Part shown: in pieces, positions 31,136 to 37,670 of the stretch
How the letters are laid out: each line of letters begins with the position of its first letter
Numbering within the stretch: the first letter of the stretch is position 1
DNA from: an uncultured Campylobacter sp.
GTDB taxonomy: Bacteria > Campylobacterota > Campylobacteria > Campylobacterales > Campylobacteraceae
Direction of reading: 5' to 3'
NCBI RefSeq assembly: GCF_937921625.1
Contig: NZ_CAKZTI010000046.1
Span: 1 to 37,670 of the forward strand
DNA length: 37,670 nt
Translations under genes and position numbers: made by a program
The notes under the pieces: model-generated
Told to the model about the DNA's origin: nothing
Seen by the model: the letters and a program-made list of their open reading frames with translations, nothing else
Database searches by the model: none

Positions 31136-32142
31136 CCGCGCCCCTTATTTAGCACGATCGCTAGGAAAAACAGCGCCCCGATGAATGAGGTGATTATGCC
31201 GATAGGAAAGATTACGCCGCTTATTAAATTTTTACTCAAAATCGATGAAAATGAAAGAAGCAGAGTTCCTATCAGAGCCGAAAACGGAAGGAAAAATCTC
31301 TGCTCCGCGCCTATTAAAATTCTAGATATGTGCGCTCCTAGTAGTCCAACAAAGCCGATCGTACCTACGAAACAGACGCAAGTAGCGGTTAGGACCGAGG
31401 CTAAGATCAGCATTTTTATTTTAAAAGAGTGCACGCAAACGCCCATGCTTTGAGCTATTTCGTCGCCTAGCAAGACCGCGTTAAAGCTCCAGGCATTGTA
31501 AAGCGATATGAAAAATGCCGCCGCAAATACCGCGAGCATAATCGATAAGCTCGCGTAATTCGCCTTCGAAAGCGAGCCGAAGGTCCAAAAAACAATACTC
31601 GAAACCTCCGCTTCATCCGCGACGTATATCACGAAGGCCTGCAAGCTCTGATAGATAAAAACCAAAATGATCCCTATTAAAATGATGCCCGAAGAGCCTA
31701 AATTTATGCGATTTGATAAGCGGTATATGAAAACGATGCTTAAAATAGCGAAGAAAAATGCAAAAAATCCTATGCTTAAAAAATTCCCCGCAAAAAACAC
31801 TATGCCGACGGCGGCTCCAAAGCCTGCTGCAGAGCCCACTCCTAGAGTGTAGGGGCTAGCGAGCGGATTTGCTAACAGGGTCTGCATGACGGCGCCGCTA
31901 AGTCCTAGGCTTGCTCCCGCTAAAACGGCCGCTATCGCCGCAGGTAGCCTCATATTAAAGACTATAACGCTTAGATTTTTATCTGCGCTGCGCGAAAAAA
32001 AGGATTGTAAAATTTCAAAAAAGCCGTAGTTTGCGGGCCCGTTTGCTATATCGAGTATAGATAAAACAAATAAAAGCCCCGTGCCGCAGCATATTAATAA
32101 AATTTTTCTAAAGACGAGGCTTTTATAAAATTCTGCGGACAT
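31132..32142 (-). CDS. FecCD-family ABC transporter permease
   Basis: 336 aa with nine or ten predicted membrane helices, typical of iron-siderophore/B12 permeases (BtuC/FecD). Landmarks: RLPAAIAAVLAGASLGLSGAVMQTLLANPLASPYTLGVGSAAGFGA (residues about 55-100), FVGTIGFVGLLGAHISRILIG (about 250-270) and the C-terminal GIITSFIGALFFLAIV. Its ATG shares a base with the stop of the binding-protein frame (TAATG), so translation was coupled to the full-length binding protein. The start is fixed by that junction. The gene itself is intact. Confidence 0.92.
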   Translation of the reverse strand: MSAEFYKSLVFRKILLICCGTGLLFVLSILDIANGPANYGFFEILQSFFSRSADKNLSVIVFNMRLPAAIAAVLAGASLGLSGAVMQTLLANPLASPYTLGVGSAAGFGAAVGIVFFAGNFLSIGFFAFFFAILSIVFIYRLSNRINLGSSGIILIGIILVFIYQSLQAFVIYVADEAEVSSIVFWTFGSLSKANYASLSIMLAVFAAAFFISLYNAWSFNAVLLGDEIAQSMGVCVHSFKIKMLILASVLTATCVCFVGTIGFVGLLGAHISRILIGAEQRFFLPFSALIGTLLLSFSSILSKNLISGVIFPIGIITSFIGALFFLAIVLNKGRG

Positions 32143-32254
32143 TAAAAATCAATCATCCACGTTCCGCTAAACTCGACCGGATAAAATTTATCGAAAAATT
32201 CCTTCAGTTCCGCGGTAGGATCTATATCTGCAAAGAGCTCGGGATGTATTTTTT
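32142..32254 (-). pseudogene. Out-of-frame C-terminal remainder of the binding protein
   Basis: About 35 codons in the next frame encode the conserved C terminus (HPELFADIDPTAE, KFYPVEFSGTWMIDF) that the upstream frame lacks. It ends at TAA 32142-32144, sharing a base with the permease ATG. The lesion lies at an A6 run (T6 on the plus strand); A7 would restore one continuous frame of about 360 codons. Slippage, phase variation, sequencing error or true decay are all possible. Confidence 0.8.
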
Positions 32255-33223
32255 CGCGAAAAACAAGATCCCCGCAAAATCGAAAATATGCCTGCTTAGA
32301 TCGTGATAGATCGCGTAAATTTTATGATTTTTGACGGCGTTTATGTTTTGCCAGCCGCTTCTTTGGGCGTAATCATTAAAATTTGCCGCAGCCTCCTGCT
32401 TGCTCACGCCGTAGCCTAGCGGGATGTTCTTGCCGCCGTTTGGAAAATAATTCCCCGCAAATATGATAATATCGGGATTTTTATTGACTATAAATTCCGG
32501 ATTGAGCGGCGAGGAGGCGCCTTTTATCAGCCCTTTTGCGATGTTTTCTCCGCCGGCGGCGCTGACGAAGGCTCCCCACATCTTATCGTAATACGATACG
32601 CCAAAGACGCTAGCGCCCGCCTTTTCGCTAAATTCTACGTAAACTTTGGGCTTGGTCGTATTTTTGGCTTTGGCGAGCCTTTGTTCTACGAGCTCGAATT
32701 TTGATTTATAAAATTTATTCACTTCGGCTATTCTGTCTTGCTTGCCGAAAATTTCGCCTAGAATTTCCATGCTTTTCATGTGGTTTTGTAAATTTTCATC
32801 ATGAAAATCTACGAATACCGCAGCAATACCCGAGCTATCTAAATTTTTTAAATTTTGCTTAACTTTTTCGTAGTCGTTTTTTGCAAACAAAACCACATCA
32901 GGCTTTAGCGAGACGATGCGCTCGAACGACAGAGTGTTTTTGCCGATGTATCCGACATCGGGGATCTGATCTATGCTCGGAAATTTTTTCAAAAAAGCCT
33001 GCCACGTCGCTTCTCTGCGACCCTTCCAGTACCCTTTAGACCATCCGGCGATTTTAGAAACGCCCTCTTCACCCGTGGTTACGAAGTACTCTTCGAAATA
33101 AAACGTCAAAACGACCTTTTCTACCCTGTCCTTTACCTCAACCTGCCTGTCTAAAACGTCGGTGAGCGTAGCGGCGTTTGAAAAAACAAGCAGCAGCGAT
33201 ATGAATAAAATTTTTCTAACCAT
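32222..33223 (-). CDS. Periplasmic iron/siderophore-type binding protein, frameshifted near its C terminus
   Basis: 333 aa as read. Signal peptide MVRKILFISLLLVFSNAATL, then a helical-backbone type III binding-protein fold: RVEKVVLTFYFEEYFVTTG, DIGYIGKN-like DVGYIGKNTLSFERIVSLKPDVVLFAKN, and a late NPDIIIFAGNYFPNGG block. The last 9 residues (YIPSSLQI) are out of frame: the next frame continues HPELFADIDPTAELKEF and ends SGTWMIDF, the standard end of this family, with its TAA overlapping the permease ATG. One A missing from the A6 run (32249-32254) explains the shift. AAGGAGG precedes the ATG. Confidence 0.88.
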   Translation of the reverse strand: MVRKILFISLLLVFSNAATLTDVLDRQVEVKDRVEKVVLTFYFEEYFVTTGEEGVSKIAGWSKGYWKGRREATWQAFLKKFPSIDQIPDVGYIGKNTLSFERIVSLKPDVVLFAKNDYEKVKQNLKNLDSSGIAAVFVDFHDENLQNHMKSMEILGEIFGKQDRIAEVNKFYKSKFELVEQRLAKAKNTTKPKVYVEFSEKAGASVFGVSYYDKMWGAFVSAAGGENIAKGLIKGASSPLNPEFIVNKNPDIIIFAGNYFPNGGKNIPLGYGVSKQEAAANFNDYAQRSGWQNINAVKNHKIYAIYHDLSRHIFDFAGILFFAKKYIPSSLQI

Positions 33224-33259
33224 AATGAAGCCTCCTTAAAACGGTTAAATTTTACCGCT

Positions 33260-33265
33260 ATTATA
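33260..33265 (-). promoter_or_regulatory. -10 box of the ABC transporter operon
   Basis: TATAAT on the minus strand, 37 bases upstream of the binding-protein ATG. Confidence 0.5.
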
Positions 33266-33271
33266 TCATAA

Positions 33272-33295
33272 ATAATATTTTCTATAAAATAGTAT
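33272..33295. promoter_or_regulatory. A/T-rich dyad, candidate Fur box
   Basis: ATAATATTTT (33272-33281), spacer CTAT, AAAATAGTAT (33286-33295): 9 of 10 arm positions pair. It overlaps the expected -35 region of the iron-type transporter promoter, where Fur sites (A/T-rich 19-mers) usually lie. No strict Fur consensus match, so this is tentative. Confidence 0.35.
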
Positions 33296-33445
33296 TATAA
33301 AATATCTTTGCCGAAGGGTTAAATTTTACGACGCGCGATTTTGAATAAATTTCAATAAAATAATAAAAAGTATCAATATTTACAATATCTTTTCGTTAAA
33401 TTTAGACTTTATTAAATTTCTCCCTTTTTCACCCTTTTTTGTTGG

Positions 33446-33451
33446 TATTAT
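33446..33451 (+). promoter_or_regulatory. Possible -10 box of the mcc operon
   Basis: TATTAT following a T-rich run (TTTTTTGTTGG), 53 bases before the mccA ATG. A weaker TACAAT-like alternative lies near 33381. Confidence 0.35.
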
Positions 33452-33503
33452 TTCAATCGTAAAACTTTGCTAATTTAAAAATTTGATTTTCAAAGGAGGA
33501 GCC

Positions 33504-35579
33504 ATGAAAAAATGGAATAAGATGCTACTAGGCGCGCTCGCCTGTATTAGCATTTTTGCCGCAGGAGCCTGTGCTGATGAAGGCATGGGGCATGAGATGG
33601 AAATGTCGCAAAAATCGCGCGACGTCATCGCAAATCCTAAGGGCACGTTGCAAAGCAGAGGCGTCATATCCTTGCAGGACTACGTCGTAGAAGAGCGAGA
33701 GATGTATGACTGGCTATTTAAAAATCACCCGATTTTTACCAAATACGGCGGTAAGACGGTCGGTAAGATGGATGTACACGACCGAGGTTTGGAGTGGCTT
33801 GCGGAAGGGCATGGATTTGACTTTTCAAAGGCTAGCAAAAGAGACGATGGCAAGGGCTATAGCTCTATGATGTATAGAATCCCTGCGGGATCTTCCTTGC
33901 AATTTCCGAATAAATTCATAGGCCCTGAAAAATGCGGCGAGTGCCACCCTGCGCAGTATGAGACATGGAGCAGATCGCGCCACGCCACTACTATCCGCTT
34001 CCCGGGCGAGCACCCGGAGGTTAATAACAACCTAACCGATCCTGTATTTAGTCCGGATACGGCGTCGATCCTTCCAAAAGGTATTACCCCTGACGTAATT
34101 TATGCGACCGTGGGGCATCTAAGGACAAAATTTGGCTACGTAGATGCGTGGCTTCTACGCGGAACCTATCACGTAGAGGGCGGCTTGCTAAGAGATGGCA
34201 CCGGTCAGATCGTAGCCGGCGGTAACCAATTCCAAAGGACTTGGGCGTTAAATTTAGACGATGAGACGGTCAAAAAGATCAAAAAGATCGTTCCGGAATT
34301 TCCGGAAACTCTAGCCGATTATGGTGATAACGGCGGCTACGTAAGAGGTCTTGCGTCGTATGCCGCGAAATATAAAAAATCGATGTTTTTCCAAGCAAAC
34401 AGCTCGTATTGCGAGGTCTGCCACCCATTCAAATTCGACTTTAAAACTAAAAAAGAATTCTATGCTGCTTTGGGTAACGCAAAAGAGCTTCAAAAGCACA
34501 CTATCTCCAAGGGTATCACCTGCGAAGAGTGTCATGGAGCGGGCGGTCACCTTGACGGCGCTACAAATTTTAGAACCTCAAACTGCGAACGCTGCCACCA
34601 AAGATTTAACTATAGCCCTGATTTAGCTCGTGCTAATCCGCTAAACAACGGAAATCCCGATCTATCTCTTAGCTCTAAATTTAAATCTATGGGTCCAGGC
34701 TGTGGCTCTGAAGGCTCTCAGTCCTACTTTACCGCTCACTACGAGAAGGGTATGCGCTGCGTAACCTGCCACGATCCGCACGATAACACCGGACCGGTAG
34801 TTGGTGATAAAACCGTCAAGGGCGTAAATTACAACTCCGAGCAGGGCTATTTGAGCGCGTTTTATACAAAGCCTAAGATCACAAAAGAGTGTAAGGATTG
34901 CCACCAAGAGCAAGCCTATATCGCCGCAAGAGCCGATACGCATAAAGACAACACTTGCGCATCTTGCCACATGCCGTTTATGATGAGCTGCGAGAACTTC
35001 TATGCTATTCAGTTCCAAGACAACGCGGGATTCGATACTCAAAGAAGATCGCACATCTGGAAGATCGACATCGATCCTGCTAGAAAATCTCTAGTCGCAG
35101 GCGATGCCGCTAAGGGTCCGAGAGATGCGAAAGATTGGCACTTCCAAAGAAATAAAGATGGACGAAATTTCGTCGATCTTATGTGGTCGTGCGCACGAAC
35201 GTCTTGGGCGGATAAAGATATGCAAGATACCAAAGGCTGCCACAGCCCTGTCGTTTCCGAGCTAAAAGAGACGCTTCACTTCAAGAATCAAAAGCAGGTT
35301 TACGATGAGGTTATGGGCTGGCAAACTCCGATTAAGAGCGATTTCTCGCAAGTTAAGATCGGTATTCAAGGAATTTACTCTATCCTCGAGACTAAAAAGC
35401 TTGACTCCAGCGACAAAACTCGCGTTTACGAGCTGATCGAAAAAGCTCAAGACACCGTCGATCTTATCGAAAAAGACGGCTCATGGGGAATGCACGGCTT
35501 TAAATATACTAAGCAAAGGCTAGAAGCCGCTAAAGAGTATATTAAAGAGGCTCAAAGAATTCTAAATAATAATTTATAA
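33504..35579 (+). CDS. mccA: MccA, octahaem dissimilatory sulfite reductase
   Basis: Six-electron reduction of sulfite to sulfide in the periplasm. ATG 33504 follows AAAGGAGGAGCC; an in-frame TTG 33483 lies before the ribosome binding site. Signal peptide to about residue 24 (FAAGACA). 691 aa with seven CxxCH motifs at 144, 303, 340, 361, 419, 463 and 485, and an eighth haem site CX15CH at 563-580 (Cys563, then Cys579-His580), the unusual motif that in Wolinella needs a dedicated haem lyase. Cys400 and Cys496 (GPGCGSEG, MSCENF) fall where MccA binds Cu(I). The operon continues with mccB, mccC and mccD. Very confident. Confidence 0.95.
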   Translation: MKKWNKMLLGALACISIFAAGACADEGMGHEMEMSQKSRDVIANPKGTLQSRGVISLQDYVVEEREMYDWLFKNHPIFTKYGGKTVGKMDVHDRGLEWLAEGHGFDFSKASKRDDGKGYSSMMYRIPAGSSLQFPNKFIGPEKCGECHPAQYETWSRSRHATTIRFPGEHPEVNNNLTDPVFSPDTASILPKGITPDVIYATVGHLRTKFGYVDAWLLRGTYHVEGGLLRDGTGQIVAGGNQFQRTWALNLDDETVKKIKKIVPEFPETLADYGDNGGYVRGLASYAAKYKKSMFFQANSSYCEVCHPFKFDFKTKKEFYAALGNAKELQKHTISKGITCEECHGAGGHLDGATNFRTSNCERCHQRFNYSPDLARANPLNNGNPDLSLSSKFKSMGPGCGSEGSQSYFTAHYEKGMRCVTCHDPHDNTGPVVGDKTVKGVNYNSEQGYLSAFYTKPKITKECKDCHQEQAYIAARADTHKDNTCASCHMPFMMSCENFYAIQFQDNAGFDTQRRSHIWKIDIDPARKSLVAGDAAKGPRDAKDWHFQRNKDGRNFVDLMWSCARTSWADKDMQDTKGCHSPVVSELKETLHFKNQKQVYDEVMGWQTPIKSDFSQVKIGIQGIYSILETKKLDSSDKTRVYELIEKAQDTVDLIEKDGSWGMHGFKYTKQRLEAAKEYIKEAQRILNNNL

Positions 35580-35582
35580 TTC

Positions 35583-35612
35583 TTTCGGGGTCGCGTAAGT
35601 TCGCGGCCCCGA
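35583..35612 (+). other. Intercistronic hairpin between mccA and mccB
   Basis: TTTCGGGGTCGCG (35583-35595) pairs with CGCGGCCCCGAAA (loop TAAGTT or shorter), one G-T wobble. A stable stem just after the mccA stop, not followed by a T run, so more likely an mRNA-protecting or partial-termination element that makes mccA more abundant than downstream genes. Confidence 0.55.
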
Positions 35613-35630
35613 AATTTAAAAGGCAAATGT

Positions 35631-36404
35631 ATGCAAAAAAGACTAAAAATTTTCTTGCCTATCGTTTTGGCAAGCTGCGCGTTGGGCGCGAATTTAACTA
35701 CGCAAGAACAAAAAGAATCTTATAGCATCGGAGCTTCTACCGGAAGCTATGTTTCAAACCAGCTGCATTCACAAGCCGCGTTAGGTGTCAAATACGACTT
35801 AGATGCGGTGATAGAGGGGTTTTTGGACGCTCTTAAAAAGCAGCAGAAGCTAAAAGATGAGGAAATTATTGCGCTTTTGAATCAAAGAGCCGATAAGCTA
35901 AATAAGATCGTAGAAACAAATTCCAAAGCGGAGCTTGATAAAAATTTAAAAGCAGGCAAGGAATTTATGGCGAAAAATGCCAAAAATCCGGACGTTAAAA
36001 CCACAAAATCCGGTCTTCAATATGAAATTCTAAAGCTAGGCATGGGCGAAAAGCCAAAGCCTGAGAGCGTAGTAGTGATGAACTACAAGGCGTATTTGAC
36101 GAACGGTAGCGTATTTGACGATACTTTCGCATCTAAAATTCCGGCGCATCTTTCTATGATAGGCTTAATCGACGGATTGCGCGAGGGGCTGCTTTTGATG
36201 AATACAGGCTCGAAATATAAATTTACAATCCCTAGTAATTTAGCCTACGGCAATGTGGACGTAGATAGAATTCCTGCGGGTTCTGTGGTGATTTTTGAAG
36301 CCGAACTACTAAAAGTTTTAAAGCCCGGCGAGCTTGCCGATGCAGCCAAAAAGCTTAGCGAGAGCGAAGCTAAAAGCTTTCACGAAGCGAATAAAACAAA
36401 GTAG
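35631..36404 (+). CDS. mccB: FKBP-type peptidyl-prolyl isomerase MccB
   Basis: 257 aa. Signal sequence; LASC around residue 16 could be a lipobox, otherwise cleavage after ALGA. An N-terminal dimerisation domain (LTTQEQKESYSIGASTG) precedes the FKBP domain (from about residue 125), with VVVMNYKAYLTNGSVFDDTF, GLIDGLREGLLLMNTGSKYKFTIP, LAYGNVDVDRIP and SVVIFEAELLKV. The catalytic pocket is somewhat diverged. In Wolinella the gene directly after mccA also encodes a PPIase, MccB, thought to help fold MccA. GGCAA near the ATG is a weak ribosome site. Probably acts in the periplasm. Confidence 0.88.
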   Translation: MQKRLKIFLPIVLASCALGANLTTQEQKESYSIGASTGSYVSNQLHSQAALGVKYDLDAVIEGFLDALKKQQKLKDEEIIALLNQRADKLNKIVETNSKAELDKNLKAGKEFMAKNAKNPDVKTTKSGLQYEILKLGMGEKPKPESVVVMNYKAYLTNGSVFDDTFASKIPAHLSMIGLIDGLREGLLLMNTGSKYKFTIPSNLAYGNVDVDRIPAGSVVIFEAELLKVLKPGELADAAKKLSESEAKSFHEANKTK

Positions 36405-36432
36405 TTTTGCTTAAATTTAGTCGGAGGAGAAT

Positions 36433-37140
36433 ATGCAAAAGCAAAGAAGAAATTTTATAAAATCCGCCGCACTCGGCTCTTTGGGGCTTGGCGCAATCGC
36501 CTCAAGCTTACTCGCACAAAATAGCGCGGATAAAAGCGCGCAAGACGCAAACGTAAGCGTTCAAAAGCAAGAGCCGAAAAAGCCGCACTACGGCATGATA
36601 TTCGATCAGAACAAATGCGTGGGTTGCACTGATTGCGAGATCGCCTGTAAAAAGGTAAATTTGGTTCCGAAAGGTCAAATGAGGCTTTTTATCCAGGATA
36701 AAACCGATCCGCTAAATTTGAAAGAAAAGCGCTATGTTAGAGTATCTTGTCAGCAGTGCGAGGACGCGCCGTGCGTAAAAGTCTGTCCGACGAAAGCCTG
36801 CCACAAGGATGAAAAAACCGGCATCACGACTATGAACACCGATGATTGCATCGCCTGTAAATACTGCATCGTCGCCTGTCCTTACGACGTGCGCTTTATA
36901 AATCACGAAACCAAAGCCGCAGAGAGCTGTAACTTCTGCTTGGATACGAATTTAAAAGACGGCCACGAGCCTGCCTGCATCGAGGCGTGCAGATACGAGG
37001 CGATCGTGTTTGGCGATCTAAACGACGAGGGCTCGCACATCAGCAAGTTGCTTCGCGTAAAAGACAGCCTGCGTATGCATCCTGAGTGCGGTACGAAGCC
37101 GAGCCTGCGCTATATTCCTGCGGTAAAACTAGGGGTGTGA
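36433..37140 (+). CDS. mccC: MccC, NrfC-like periplasmic ferredoxin with four [4Fe-4S] clusters
   Basis: 235 aa. Twin-arginine signal (RRNFIKSAALGSLGLGAIA), then CVGCTDCEIACKKVN, CQQCEDAPCVKVCPTKAC, CIACKYCIVACPYDV and CNFCLDTN plus CIEACRYEAI: sixteen cysteines for four [4Fe-4S] clusters. Relays electrons from the quinol dehydrogenase MccD to MccA. GGAGGAG lies 6 bases before the ATG. One base separates its stop from the mccD start. Same order as in the Wolinella mcc cluster. Confidence 0.93.
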   Translation: MQKQRRNFIKSAALGSLGLGAIASSLLAQNSADKSAQDANVSVQKQEPKKPHYGMIFDQNKCVGCTDCEIACKKVNLVPKGQMRLFIQDKTDPLNLKEKRYVRVSCQQCEDAPCVKVCPTKACHKDEKTGITTMNTDDCIACKYCIVACPYDVRFINHETKAAESCNFCLDTNLKDGHEPACIEACRYEAIVFGDLNDEGSHISKLLRVKDSLRMHPECGTKPSLRYIPAVKLGV

Positions 37141-37141
37141 T

Positions 37142-37670
37142 ATGAACGGAGCTATAAATTTCACTGCGACCTTCTCGCACGGCGTTGAGTGGGGCTGGCC
37201 GATCGCGGTCTATCTTTTGCTAGCGGGTATGAGCGGCGGCGCTTTGGTAGTCGCGATCCTCGTCAAATTTTATAAAAAGCAGACCGAAAGCACGCTGCTG
37301 TTTAAGGCTGCGTCGTTGCTATCTTTCGTAGCAATCCTTCTGGGTATGGTCTGCCTGGTAGCCGATTTAGAGCGGCCGCTTCTTTTTTGGAAAATTTTGA
37401 TTAATTATAACTTCACATCGGTTATGTCCGTGGGCGTGGCGGCGCTTTGCATATATATCCCGCTTAGCTTCGTAGCCTGCCTTTATGCGTTTGAAGCTGA
37501 TCTTAGCGGATTTTTATCGCGTAGACTTACTTTTTTAAAAGGGCTTTTCACGCTTGTAATGAAAATTTTAAACGCGCTTCGCCCGCTGCTTCTTGCGCTT
37601 ACGCTTGTTTTTGCGGTTGCGATCTGCGCCTATACGGGCTTTTTGATCTCGGTTTTAGTTAGATTTCCTA
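37142..37670 (+). CDS. mccD: MccD, NrfD-like membrane quinol dehydrogenase (partial, cut by window end)
   Basis: The open frame starts at ATG 37142 and runs to the window edge (176 codons visible). It begins WGWPIAVYLLLAGMSGGALVVAIL, an NrfD/PsrC helix-1 signature, followed by hydrophobic segments at about 55-75, 95-120 and 140-170, with DLERPLLFWKI in between. Oxidises menaquinol in the inner membrane and passes electrons to MccC. About half the gene is missing. One base after the mccC stop. Confidence 0.9.
   Translation, partial: MNGAINFTATFSHGVEWGWPIAVYLLLAGMSGGALVVAILVKFYKKQTESTLLFKAASLLSFVAILLGMVCLVADLERPLLFWKILINYNFTSVMSVGVAALCIYIPLSFVACLYAFEADLSGFLSRRLTFLKGLFTLVMKILNALRPLLLALTLVFAVAICAYTGFLISVLVRFP

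Noticed and set aside
33483..33503. TTG start for mccA
   Set aside because: It is upstream of the AAAGGAGGAG ribosome binding site, and the signal peptide begins naturally at ATG 33504.

Overview
The window looks like a chromosomal segment of a Campylobacter with relatively high G+C, for example an oral or gut species of the C. gracilis/rectus/showae type; the species is inference. The support is the gene content (canB, mscS, BI-1, secG, frr, pyrE and an RDD protein next to each other, an order I know from C. jejuni), extended TATAAT-like -10 boxes with weak -35 regions, poly-G tracts, and the periplasmic multihaem respiratory enzymes typical of Campylobacterota. No phage, insertion sequence or CRISPR array was seen.

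Layout. 1-960: the start of hcp (minus strand) behind a perfect FNR-type palindrome, then six minus-strand tRNA genes (Asn, Leu, Arg, Arg, His, Pro). 1032-6501: rdgB, a YajR-like MFS transporter overlapping moeA, a hypoxanthine/deoxyinosine DNA glycosylase and a secreted YwqK/MORN-repeat protein. 6502-7871: a gene desert with a degenerate 23-bp tandem array. 7872-11538 (minus): a tight operon canB-mscS-(57-aa extremely acidic protein)-atypical SOD. 11670-15339 (plus): BI-1, secG, frr, pyrE, RDD protein, rnhB. 15340-20693: a lipoprotein behind a poly-G tract, terC, a membrane protein swollen by Ser/Asn-rich inserts, a repeat-filled spacer and a DUF3137 membrane protein. 21078-24663: two-subunit class I fumarase, diverging from a tetrahaem quinol dehydrogenase plus octahaem HAO-like cytochrome pair (haoCA type). 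24944-27897: small unknown genes, a second desert, and a Sel1-repeat protein behind another poly-G tract. 28290-30393: a two-component system whose kinase carries a CxxCH haem motif in its periplasmic sensor. 30413-33223 (minus): an iron/siderophore-type ABC transporter whose binding-protein gene is frameshifted. 33504-end: the mcc octahaem sulfite reductase operon mccA-mccB-mccC-mccD, the last gene cut by the window edge.

Functionally, the right half is a set of anaerobic respiration genes. MccA would reduce sulfite with electrons from menaquinol via MccD (NrfD-like) and MccC (four-cluster ferredoxin). HaoC/HaoA would handle hydroxylamine or nitrite. Hcp deals with NO or hydroxylamine stress. 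The haem-sensor two-component system is a plausible regulator of these cytochromes, but that is inference from proximity only.

The points most worth following up are: the acidic mini-protein coupled to a SOD in which the active-site Gln position is Glu; the single-base lesion in an A tract of the binding-protein gene, just before a TAATG-coupled permease; the two poly-G tracts abutting possible -10 boxes; the c-type-haem histidine kinase; and the unusual proliferation of degenerate A/T-palindrome-containing repeats in spacers and even inside one coding region.
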